From: Niabella yanshanensis
GTDB taxonomy: Bacteria > Bacteroidota > Bacteroidia > Chitinophagales > Chitinophagaceae
Length of the DNA: 64,000 nt
Direction of reading: 5' to 3'
NCBI RefSeq assembly: GCF_034424215.1
Contig: NZ_CP139960.1
Span: 3,472,001 to 3,536,000, forward strand
In this document: positions 55,283 to 62,172 of the stretch, one piece after another
Position numbering within the stretch: position 1 is the stretch's first letter
Layout: each line of letters begins with the position of its first letter
Notes under the pieces: generated by a model
Told to the model about the DNA's origin: nothing
What the model saw: only the letters and a program-made list of their open reading frames with translations
Database searches by the model: none
Program-made: the position numbers and the translations under genes

Positions 55283-55750
55283 ATGGCTACACATTTAAAA
55301 GAAGGGCAGAAGGCACCGGCATTTACAGGCAAAGATCAGGATGGCAACAAAATATCTTTATCAGAATACAAAGGAAGAAAGCTTGCCTTATACTTTTACC
55401 CCCAGGATCTGACCCCAACCTGTACTATACAGGCCTGTAATCTTAGGGATAATTTTGCATTGCTCCGGCAACATGGTATTGAAATAGTTGGGGTTAGTCC
55501 TGACGATGCGGCCAAACACAAACGATTTGAACAACGTAATTCACTGCCATTTCCATTGATTGCGGATACTGGTCATAAAATATTAGAGAAATATGGTGTG
55601 TGGGGGGAGAAGCAAATGTTTGGTCATAAGTATATGGGTGTATATCGCACTACTTTTTTAATTGATGAAAAAAGTGTTATCAAAAAAATCATCCTGAAGC
55701 CTAAAAGCAAGCAGCACGCAGAAGAGATCATTGCTGGGTTCAATGATTGA
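55283..55750 (+). CDS. bcp: Thioredoxin-dependent thiol peroxidase (Bcp/PrxQ)
   Basis: 155-aa peroxiredoxin reducing H2O2 and alkyl hydroperoxides. PTCTIQACNLRD carries the peroxidatic Cys47 and resolving Cys52 five residues later, the PrxQ arrangement. The chain begins LKEGQKAPAFTGKDQDG and has GVSPDDAAKHKRF. The usual GCT before the peroxidatic Cys is PTCT here, a common variant. No OxyR-like site was recognisable. Confidence 0.93.
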   Translation: MATHLKEGQKAPAFTGKDQDGNKISLSEYKGRKLALYFYPQDLTPTCTIQACNLRDNFALLRQHGIEIVGVSPDDAAKHKRFEQRNSLPFPLIADTGHKILEKYGVWGEKQMFGHKYMGVYRTTFLIDEKSVIKKIILKPKSKQHAEEIIAGFND

Positions 55751-55770
55751 GGTAATCATTTATAAAATTT

Positions 55771-56370
55771 TTAAGCAGGCATCTGGGTGCCGTTATAAAT
55801 ATCCCTGATGTTGATAGACACGTTTAGTGATTCAATCGTTAACGTGTTCTCAGGTGTTTTGTACTCTTCCAGTTCCCAATGCCCGCCGGCATTCAACCTG
55901 AAGCATTCTATATTTATTGATTCACTATCTATAAGTATATATTCTTTTAATGTTGGAATATCCCTGTATAATTTAAATTTTCCGCCGCGGTCGTAGTTTT
56001 TTGTGGATGGAGACAGGATCTCAATAAGAACTGTAGGAAGCACTGCGGTGTCTTCATCTTCTTTCGAAGCAGTAATCTCTCCACAGATAACCGAGATATC
56101 GGGATAAGTAAATAATGTATTTTCCGGGATATGGATACGCAGATCGCTGCCATAAGGTTGGCAGGACTTGCCTTTCAGCGCTGTATATAACTCGCCAGAC
56201 ATATTCTTAGAAATCACATTGTGCCGTCTTCCGGCTCCGGCCAAAGCAAACACTCCTCCCTGGAAAAACTCATGCTTGGTATCAGAAGCCTTTTCCATTT
56301 CCAGGTATTCGGACATTGTATAAAAGGCTTTTTGATAGGCTGGCGCTGGTTCATTTAAAATGTTGTCCAT
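55771..56370 (-). CDS. Uma2-family (DUF820) restriction-endonuclease-fold protein
   Basis: 199-aa protein of the Uma2/DUF820 family, PD-(D/E)XK nuclease fold. YPDISVIC (Asp) and [22 protein letters not shown] (Glu...Lys) provide the predicted active-site residues (about residues 90-140). [24 protein letters not shown] is the family N-terminal signature. Uma2 genes are frequently mobile and amplified; function is unproven. The gene is not in an operon here. Confidence 0.85.
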   Translation of the reverse strand: MDNILNEPAPAYQKAFYTMSEYLEMEKASDTKHEFFQGGVFALAGAGRRHNVISKNMSGELYTALKGKSCQPYGSDLRIHIPENTLFTYPDISVICGEITASKEDEDTAVLPTVLIEILSPSTKNYDRGGKFKLYRDIPTLKEYILIDSESINIECFRLNAGGHWELEEYKTPENTLTIESLNVSINIRDIYNGTQMPA

Positions 56371-56456
56371 ATATGCAATTTACTTCATTTTTAGGATGCG
56401 CTTAACCTTAAAAAGTTAAATCCATATTATAAGGGTTCGTTATCGCCTGAGAAAAT

Positions 56457-56487
56457 AAAAGCCGGCGGTTGATAACCTCCGGCTTTT
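56457..56487. terminator. Terminator after asd
   Basis: AAAAGCCGG / CCGGCTTTT with an inner GGTT / AACC pairing and GATA loop. The symmetrical A/T tails make it usable in both directions, for asd and possibly the Uma2 gene's upstream side. Confidence 0.8.
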
Positions 56488-56509
56488 ATAAGACTGTTAT
56501 AAATAAAAC

Positions 56510-57502
56510 TTATATCAGGTTGTTAGCTACCAGGTACTCAGCTACCTGAACGGCATTAGTAGCCGCACCCTTACGCAGGTTGTCACTCACGATCCACATA
56601 TTTAATGTTTTAGGCTGTGTTTCATCGCGGCGGATGCGGCCTACAAAAACCTCGTCTTTTTCATGTGCGTCCTTTGGCATCGGGTATTGCTGGTTGGGCA
56701 GGTCGTCTACTACTACTACACCAGGAGCTGATTCTAACAGGTTTCTTACTTCTGCCAGTTCAAATTCATTTTCAAATTCAACATTCACGCTTTCGCTATG
56801 ACCCCCCATTACAGGTATCCGAACAGTAGTCGCTGTCACTTTAATATTATCGTCGCGCATGATCTTTTTGGTTTCATTCACCATTTTCATTTCTTCTTTG
56901 GTATACCCATTGTCGGTGAACACATCAATTTGCGGAATAACATTTAAATCGATAGGGTATTTATAAGCCATCGGATATTCGCTGGCATTGTTTCTTTCAC
57001 CCATCAGTTGATCTACCGCTTTAACACCGGTACCCGTTACGCTCTGGTAGGTGGAAACTACCACGCGTTTAATTTTGTACGCTTTGTGTAAAGGCTGCAG
57101 TGCAACGACCATCTGGATCGTAGAGCAGTTGGGGTTGGCGATAATTTTGTCATTGGTGGTCAGGATATCTGCATTGATCTCAGGTACGATCAATGGTTTA
57201 GACGGATCCATTCTCCAGGCAGATGAGTTATCAACCACGGTAATACCCGCAGCAGCAAATTGGGGCGCCCATTCTGTAGAAGTACCTCCACCGGCAGAAA
57301 ATAATGCCACAGCAGGTTTTGCTGCGATACCGTCCGCCATGCTCACTATTTTATATTTTTTTCCTTTAAACTCTACTTCTTTACCTACGCTTCTTTCAGA
57401 CGCTACCGGAACGAGTTCCGTAACCGGAAAGTTTCTTTCGGCCAATACCTGCAACATTTTGGTGCCCACAAGGCCGGTGGCGCCCACTACTGCAACTTTC
57501 AT
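56510..57502 (-). CDS. asd: Aspartate-semialdehyde dehydrogenase
   Basis: 330-aa NADPH-dependent enzyme reducing aspartyl phosphate, the branch-point step to Lys/diaminopimelate, Thr, Met and Ile. VAVVGATGLVGTKML binds NADP at the N-terminus. NPNCSTIQMV has the catalytic Cys126, and RIPVMGGHSESV carries the conserved His (about residue 233). Length is normal. The 140-bp leader contains a promoter, a 13-codon Thr/Ile/Lys-rich ORF and an intrinsic terminator 25 bp before the ATG, so the gene is likely under transcription attenuation by aminoacyl-tRNA supply. Confidence 0.96.
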   Translation of the reverse strand: MKVAVVGATGLVGTKMLQVLAERNFPVTELVPVASERSVGKEVEFKGKKYKIVSMADGIAAKPAVALFSAGGGTSTEWAPQFAAAGITVVDNSSAWRMDPSKPLIVPEINADILTTNDKIIANPNCSTIQMVVALQPLHKAYKIKRVVVSTYQSVTGTGVKAVDQLMGERNNASEYPMAYKYPIDLNVIPQIDVFTDNGYTKEEMKMVNETKKIMRDDNIKVTATTVRIPVMGGHSESVNVEFENEFELAEVRNLLESAPGVVVVDDLPNQQYPMPKDAHEKDEVFVGRIRRDETQPKTLNMWIVSDNLRKGAATNAVQVAEYLVANNLI

Positions 57503-57527
57503 TTTTTTATTTTTTGGTTTTAGATAT

Positions 57528-57556
57528 AAAAAAAGCCTTCCGTATTTACGGAAGGC
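57528..57556 (-). terminator. Attenuator terminator in the asd leader
   Basis: On the minus strand GCCTTCCGTA pairs with TACGGAAGGC (2-nt loop if fully closed; opening the last pairs gives 8 bp with a 6-nt loop), followed by seven T (plus-strand A run 57528-57534). It ends 25 bp before asd. Its 5' arm can instead pair with 57593-57602. Confidence 0.85.
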
Positions 57557-57592
57557 CTGTTAAAAAATTTATGTTACACACACAAAAACTAC

Positions 57593-57602
57593 AACCTTCC
57601 AT
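57593..57602 (-). promoter_or_regulatory. Antiterminator strand in the asd leader
   Basis: Minus-strand RNA AUGGAAGGUU, beginning at the last base of the leader-peptide stop codon, can pair with GGCCUUCCGU at 57557-57548 (10 bp including three G-U). That disrupts the terminator hairpin. A ribosome at the stop codon would cover this strand; one stalled earlier would leave it free. Confidence 0.65.
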
Positions 57603-57643
57603 TACGGATGTTTCTTAATCTTTGTATGTTTCTTTATTGTCAT
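57602..57643 (-). CDS. asd leader peptide rich in Thr, Ile and Lys
   Basis: Thirteen codons encode MTIKKHTKIKKHP, then TAA. Two Thr, two Ile and five Lys make up nine of the 12 residues after Met; these are three end products of the aspartate pathway that passes through Asd. The ATG is only 7 bp after the -7 element, so the mRNA would be leaderless or nearly so. The ORF ends exactly where the antiterminator begins. The arrangement matches leader peptides of amino-acid attenuators (thr, trp, his in other bacteria). Peptide itself probably has no function. Confidence 0.75.
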   Translation of the reverse strand: MTIKKHTKIKKHP

Positions 57644-57650
57644 TGGGTTG

Positions 57651-57682
57651 CAAAGGTAGATCGATGACTGAAATCAACAAAA
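57651..57682 (-). promoter_or_regulatory. Promoter for the asd leader transcript
   Basis: On the minus strand TTTTG (57682-57678), a 19-bp spacer and TACCTTTG (57658-57651) followed by CA: the best -33/-7 match in the window. Confidence 0.75.
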
Positions 57683-57749
57683 TATTTTTTAAAAACCTCG
57701 TTTCTTTAACGTTGATTTAGCGAATGCTTTTAATACCAGGTTATTAAAT

Positions 57750-57762
57750 ACAGGTAACCTGT
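57750..57762. repeat. Short perfect palindrome
   Basis: ACAGGT-A-ACCTGT, about 145 bp before the antitoxin gene and upstream of the asd promoter. Possible protein-binding site; no other support. Confidence 0.25.
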
Positions 57763-57869
57763 TACAACAGGCATATAATTACGGTGGAGATTAAAGAATG
57801 CAACGATTGGGAATCGGGAATAAAACCGGGTTATATTATCTCCCCAGGCTAATGACTGACGAAGTGGGT

Positions 57870-57896
57870 ATGCGCATAAAATTTAAAAATGCGCAT
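57870..57896. promoter_or_regulatory. Twin palindromes before the antitoxin gene (candidate operator)
   Basis: ATGCGCAT occurs at 57870-57877 and 57889-57896, each a perfect 8-bp palindrome, 19 bp apart centre to centre, separated by AAAATTTAAAA. The second ends 9 bp before the GTG start and touches CATCTTTG, a near match to a -7 element. Ribbon-helix-helix antitoxins commonly autoregulate through such repeated palindromes. Confidence 0.55.
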
Positions 57897-57905
57897 CTTT
57901 GATGT

Positions 57906-58136
57906 GTGAAAACACGCTTAAACATCACGATTGAGGAAGGCATTCTGGAAGAAATAAAGAAGTATTCCAACCGGAACAATATTTCGATCTCTGAACTAGT
58001 AGAAAAATATTTTAAGAGAATTGTCGATAAGCCTAAAAAGAAAAGTCTTTTGGATAAAATCAAGACTTTACCAGAGCCTTCTATTTCACTTGATATCGAG
58101 TACAAAAAGGGATACTACGAAGAAAAATACAAGTAA
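57906..58136 (+). CDS. Ribbon-helix-helix antitoxin (DUF6364-like)
   Basis: 76-aa protein starting at GTG. The N-terminus KTRLNITIEEGILEEIKKYSNRNNISISELVEKYFK has the ribbon-helix-helix pattern: a short basic beta strand, then two helices with SISELVEKY as the second. The C-terminal half (about residues 45-76) is the presumed toxin-neutralising extension. The stop overlaps the ATG of the PIN-domain gene (TAATG), standard toxin-antitoxin coupling. The frame is intact although its toxin is broken. Confidence 0.8.
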   Translation: MKTRLNITIEEGILEEIKKYSNRNNISISELVEKYFKRIVDKPKKKSLLDKIKTLPEPSISLDIEYKKGYYEEKYK

Positions 58137-58555
58137 TGGCCAGCAAAGTTTTTCTGGACGCTAACGTGATACTTGACCTGCTTCTGAAAAGAAATAATCA
58201 TAATGATTGCGAAGCAATTTTTAAAATGGTTCTTGATTAGAAAATTACAGGATATATAACCCCTTCTGTTTTCCAGGTCGTTGCACACTGGCTTATTAAA
58301 GCATACGGGGCGAAAGTTGCTAAAGAACTACTTCCGGATATTCTGGAAGAGCTGGAGATTATTGAGGTGATACGGCCGATACTGATAAAGGCGCTTAAAA
58401 TGTCTTACGATGATTTGGAGGACAATATTCAATATTGTACAGTACAGTATCATCATTTAGACTATTTTGTTACAAGCGATTTGGGAATGTTCAACCATAA
58501 ATGGGAAGGAATAGCCGTTATTTCTCCCCGTAAGCTACTTGAAACATTGGCTTAA
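58136..58555 (+). pseudogene. PIN-domain toxin interrupted by an in-frame TAG
   Basis: A 139-codon PIN-like ribonuclease frame begins MASKVFLDANVILDLLLKR, where FLDANV gives the first catalytic Asp. It runs to codon 35, which is TAG (58238-58240), and then continues in the same frame with KITGYITPSVF, ELEIIEVIRPILIKAL and HHLDYFVTSDLGMF (PIN C-terminal Asp motif) to a TAA at 58553. One base change (for example CAG, AAG or TGG) would restore it. So the toxin is probably inactive, unless the stop is suppressed or the sequence is wrong. Confidence 0.85.
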
Positions 58556-58620
58556 GCAAACACCAAAACTCCCGCATGTATTGCTGCTGCCTGGAGTTGG
58601 TGGTACCCATCAACGACCCT

Positions 58621-58923
58621 TTATTTTGCCTTTACGGGTATAATTTCAGACCTTTTGTTAGCGCCTGCTTTGTTGGTTAAAAACCACATAATTGTAAACG
58701 ATGGAATAATGTCCATGCCGGGCATGATCTCTTCAATAAAGTTGAACATACCGCCAAATACGCCTTTGGCTCCGCCGAATGTTTTTGCAAAAATGATGGC
58801 CGAAATGGGCGCCCAGATCACATCCAAAAATTCCCCCACACCTGGAATGGCAAAAGACAGGTAGCCAATAGCGTCCATAATAATGCAAAACAGCAGGGAC
58901 GGCGATTTTTGAATATTTGTCAT
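58621..58923 (-). CDS. Small membrane protein, unknown function
   Basis: 100-aa protein with two hydrophobic segments: LLFCIIMDAIGYLSFAIPGV (about residues 10-29) and a C-terminal stretch around IIPSFTIMWFLT. The middle is Gly/Phe rich (GGAKGVFGGMFNFIEEIMPG). Similar small proteins are seen in Bacteroidetes, but I do not recognise a named family. The short lysine-rich tail would be cytoplasmic or periplasmic. Start ATG at 58923. Confidence 0.6.
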   Translation of the reverse strand: MTNIQKSPSLLFCIIMDAIGYLSFAIPGVGEFLDVIWAPISAIIFAKTFGGAKGVFGGMFNFIEEIMPGMDIIPSFTIMWFLTNKAGANKRSEIIPVKAK

Positions 58924-59018
58924 TTTTTAAAGTTTGTTTTAAATAAGATATCAAATATGGGGCAAAGGTTGTATCGTTTGTCGTCACTCGCCGACCGTTC
59001 GGGTGTATATACCGACAA

Positions 59019-59044
59019 TAAAAAAGCGAGCCCTGAGCCCGCTT
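59019..59044 (-). terminator. Terminator after the PfkB kinase gene
   Basis: Minus-strand AAGCGGGC / GCTCGCTT, 8 bp with one G-U pair and a 5-nt loop, followed by a T run. Confidence 0.75.
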
Positions 59045-59067
59045 GTAAAATAGGATTGTATGTGATA

Positions 59068-59991
59068 TCAGGATAATTCTGCCTGGTAGTTGGTTAACTC
59101 CCTGAATTGCTGAACTCTTTGATGAATATCTTCTTTGCTAATCTCTTTGAGGCGTGTAGTACCGAATTTTTCCACGCAGAAGCTGGCTAAAGCGCTTCCC
59201 ACAATAATTGCCGTTTTCATGCTTTCAAAAGAAATATCACCGGTTTTGGCCAGGTGACCAATAAACCCGCCGGCAAAAGTATCTCCTGCGCCGGTAGGGT
59301 CAAATACTTCTTCTAATGGAAGCGCCGGTGCAACAAATACCTGGTTTTCATGGAACAATAAAGCGCCGTGCTCTCCTTTTTTAATGATCAGGTATTTAGG
59401 GCCCATGGTAAGGATCTTTTTAGCCGCTTTTACCAGCGAGAATTCTGCAGTCAACTGGCGTGCTTCGCTGTCATTTACCAGTAAAACATCGATCTTGCTG
59501 ATCACATCTTCCAGTTCCGGCAATGCTATATCCATCCAGAAGTTCATAGTGTCCAGTACGATCAGCTTAGGTCTTTTAGTCAATTGATTAATAACACTCA
59601 ATTGAACGGAAGGTGCCAGGTTGCCCAGCATGAGAAAATCTGCACCCTGGTAACTTTCAGGAATAACGGGTTTAAAATCGCCTAATACATTCAGTTCAGT
59701 AACCAGCGTATCACGGGTATTCATATCCAGGTGGTATTTACCCGCCCAAAAAAAAGATTTTCTATCCGGCACTATTTCAACTGCTTCTGTTTCAACCCCA
59801 CGGCGGCGTAATTCTTCCAATTCTTCCGCAGGAAAATCGTAACCCACTACAGAAACCTGCTGTACCGGTTGTACGAAATTGGCGGCGGCATAAGCAATAT
59901 AAGTGCCGGCGCCACCAATTATTTTATTTGATTTCCCAAAAGGCGTTTCAATATCATCAAAGGCCATAGAGCCTACTACTATAACAGACAT
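59068..59991 (-). CDS. PfkB-family sugar/nucleoside kinase
   Basis: 307-aa ribokinase-fold kinase. The N-terminal GSMAFDDIETPFGKSNKIIGGAGTYIAYAAANF contains the GG-x-glycine loop of the PfkB signature 1. DPTGAGDTFAGGFIGHLA (residues 231-248) is signature 2, with catalytic Asp237. Sequence between (LLVNDSEARQLT, YLIIKKGEHGALLF) is typical. Substrate may be a nucleoside or sugar (adenosine, ribose, fructose phosphate); the residues alone do not settle it. Next upstream on the strand is rpoN, separated by word-like intergenic repeats. Confidence 0.88.
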   Translation of the reverse strand: MSVIVVGSMAFDDIETPFGKSNKIIGGAGTYIAYAAANFVQPVQQVSVVGYDFPAEELEELRRRGVETEAVEIVPDRKSFFWAGKYHLDMNTRDTLVTELNVLGDFKPVIPESYQGADFLMLGNLAPSVQLSVINQLTKRPKLIVLDTMNFWMDIALPELEDVISKIDVLLVNDSEARQLTAEFSLVKAAKKILTMGPKYLIIKKGEHGALLFHENQVFVAPALPLEEVFDPTGAGDTFAGGFIGHLAKTGDISFESMKTAIIVGSALASFCVEKFGTTRLKEISKEDIHQRVQQFRELTNYQAELS

Positions 59992-60011
59992 GTTTAATTT
60001 ATGATTTGTGA

Positions 60012-60026
60012 CCTGTCTCCGACAGG
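60012..60026. repeat. REP-like hairpin in an intergenic word-repeat region
   Basis: CCTGTC-TCC-GACAGG, immediately followed by CAGG. It lies within a stretch of degenerate words (60001-60170) between rpoN and the PfkB gene. Confidence 0.4.
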
Positions 60027-60052
60027 CAGGTTTACGATTGTAATAACGGCCG

Positions 60053-60060
60053 CAAAAGTA
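60053..60060 (-). promoter_or_regulatory. Candidate -7 element for the PfkB kinase gene
   Basis: Minus strand TACTTTTG followed by CGG, 61 bp from the start. No -33 match. Confidence 0.35.
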
Positions 60061-60172
60061 AGATTAATGTATAATGTTTAAGGTTTAAAGTTCTGATGTT
60101 CAATATTACAGGGTATCTTAAATATTTTGACCTCAAACCTCAAACTTTAAACCTCAAACCTTGAATGATGGA

Positions 60173-61669
60173 TTACACCAATTCCTTCCTCAATCTTGCA
60201 ACAGGAATATTCAGCTGTTCCCTGTATTTAGCCACTGTTCTGCGGGCAATATTATAGCCTTTATCCTGGAGCAGCTCGGTCAGCTTTTCATCGCTTAAGG
60301 GGTGCTTTTTGCTTTCAGATTCGATCATATCACTCAGGATTTTCTTAACCTCGCGTGTAGAAACCTCTTCTCCGCTGTCGGTGCTTAATGATTCGCTAAA
60401 GAAGAATTTTAACCGGTACGTACCAAATTCGGTTTGTACAAACTTACTGTTGGCAACACGGCTTACGGTTGAGATATCGAGGTGCGTTTTCTCTGCAATA
60501 TCTTTTAATATCATTGGCCTGAGCGAAGTTTCATCACCGGTAAGAAAAAAGTCTTCCTGGTGATTCATGATCGCACCCATCGTATCGAGTAAAGTATGCT
60601 GGCGCTGTTTGATGGCGTCGATAAACCACTTGGCCGCATCTATTTTTTGTTTGATAAAGAGTACCGCTTCTTTTTGCTGCTTATCTTTTTTAGTGCCGCG
60701 GCTGTACTCCTTCATCATGTCCCTGTAGCCTTCGCTGATACGCAGTTCAGGTGCATTGCGGCTATTCAGCGTCAGCTCCAGTTTCCCGTTGTTGTTAAGA
60801 ATAAAGAAGTCGGGTACCACATAGCTTTCTGCTTTGTTTACAGAACCGATATTACCTCCCGGTTTGGGATTTAAGCGAATGATCTGCTGCATTACCTCCT
60901 TCAGTTCGCCGTCTTCCAGGCCCAGGCCGCGCTGTATTTTTTCGTAATGCTTCTTGGTAAATTCGTCGAAATATTTTTCAATAGCAGTAATGGCAATATC
61001 AACGTCTTTTCCTTCGGCTTTTTGCCTTTTTAATTGCAATAACAGGCACTCGGGCAGGTCTCTTGCTCCTACGCCCGGGGGGTCAAACTGTTGAATTTTA
61101 GCAATAATATCATCCACTTCTTCAACGCTTGTCTCAATATTTTGCCTGAATGCGAGATCATCCACCAGGGCAGGCGTATCTCTCCTCAGGTACCCGTCTT
61201 CATCAATACTACCTATAATATGTTCTGCAATTCTTTTTTGCTGGTCGGTTAATGCAAGAAGTCCTAACTGACTTACCATGAGGTCGTAAAAAGAGGCTTC
61301 ATTTTTAATGGGCAGCTGGCGGTTGTCATCATCGTCTGAATAGTTGTCTTCGCGGGTTTTGTATTCTGCTATTTCGCCATCGTCATCGTGCAGGTATTCC
61401 GTTACATCTATATTGTCATAGTCATCCACACTTCCGTCCTGCTCTTCGTAATTATCTGCTTCTTCTGTATTGTCGCTAAATTCATCTGCGTAGGGGTCTT
61501 CATCCTTATGTGCGTCCTCATCTACTTCCAGGGCAGGGTTTGCTTCCAGTTCTTCTTTGATTCTTTCTTCCAGGTTGGCAGTGGGTACCTGCAATAACTT
61601 CATTAATTGAATTTGCTGGGGAGAAAGTTTTTGTAAGAGTTTTTGTTGTAGGGATTGTCCTAGAGCCAC
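60173..61669 (-). CDS. rpoN: RNA polymerase sigma-54 factor
   Basis: 498-aa sigma-54. Region I is the Gln/Leu-rich N-terminus (MALGQSLQQKLLQKLSPQQI). It is followed by a strongly acidic region II (about residues 45-125, many Asp and Glu). The core-binding domain runs from about 125 to 290, and the C-terminal DNA-binding part ends with the RpoN box ARRTVAKYR (about 475-483). All domains are intact, so enhancer-dependent promoters should exist elsewhere in the genome; no -24/-12 site was found here by eye. Rest of the operon is not visible. Confidence 0.97.
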   Translation of the reverse strand: MALGQSLQQKLLQKLSPQQIQLMKLLQVPTANLEERIKEELEANPALEVDEDAHKDEDPYADEFSDNTEEADNYEEQDGSVDDYDNIDVTEYLHDDDGEIAEYKTREDNYSDDDDNRQLPIKNEASFYDLMVSQLGLLALTDQQKRIAEHIIGSIDEDGYLRRDTPALVDDLAFRQNIETSVEEVDDIIAKIQQFDPPGVGARDLPECLLLQLKRQKAEGKDVDIAITAIEKYFDEFTKKHYEKIQRGLGLEDGELKEVMQQIIRLNPKPGGNIGSVNKAESYVVPDFFILNNNGKLELTLNSRNAPELRISEGYRDMMKEYSRGTKKDKQQKEAVLFIKQKIDAAKWFIDAIKQRQHTLLDTMGAIMNHQEDFFLTGDETSLRPMILKDIAEKTHLDISTVSRVANSKFVQTEFGTYRLKFFFSESLSTDSGEEVSTREVKKILSDMIESESKKHPLSDEKLTELLQDKGYNIARRTVAKYREQLNIPVARLRKELV

Positions 61670-61709
61670 CGTTCAAAAATTTTGTTATCAAAAATCGAGC
61701 CTAACTTTA

Positions 61710-61717
61710 CAAAGATA
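61710..61717 (-). promoter_or_regulatory. Candidate -7 element for rpoN
   Basis: Minus strand TATCTTTG followed by TA, 40 bp from the start codon. No -33 match. Confidence 0.35.
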
Positions 61718-62081
61718 GTTATCCGAACCACCTAAAATATTTTTTATTCTGATTTTATTGGTGTATATTTTTGGATCCCTGTCAATTATAAGTACGGGCG
61801 GAAGGCTCGGTTTTTCTTTTCAAAGATTTATAAGCCAGGTGCTGTTCCTGTTTAGTGGTGCTAATATACCTGGTCTCTTCTATCGATTGATGGAATAAAA
61901 GTCGCTTCAGGAGCGGGTTCTATCGTTTTAGTGTCTGAAGCATAATTTCTGTTATCCGGATGATTAACTTCAAAATTGTTATTCAAAATTCTTAGAGCAT
62001 GCCTTTTTCGGCGATAAATAGGCATTACAGGACGATGAAAAATATTTTAACGTTATTTTTAATAATGTACTCAAAACACAT

Positions 62082-62089
62082 TAGCTTTG
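62082..62089 (+). promoter_or_regulatory. Candidate -7 element for the partial SusC gene
   Basis: TAGCTTTG followed by TG, 83 bp from the ATG. The -33 site is T-rich but not TTTG. Confidence 0.35.
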
Positions 62090-62172
62090 TGTTAACTAAC
62101 GGTCGTTGGCATTGTTGCTTTGCAATAACCGTATTTGTGAAAACTGATTCTTTATTAATTAAACCATCTTAA

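Larger units (their letters stand above)
61670..62172. other. Divergent intergenic region rpoN / SusC-like gene
   Basis: 503 bp with no credible ORF, RNA gene or long repeat. It contains the candidate rpoN -7 (61710-61717, minus strand) and a candidate SusC -7 (62082-62089). Its right half is A+T-rich. Confidence 0.5.
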
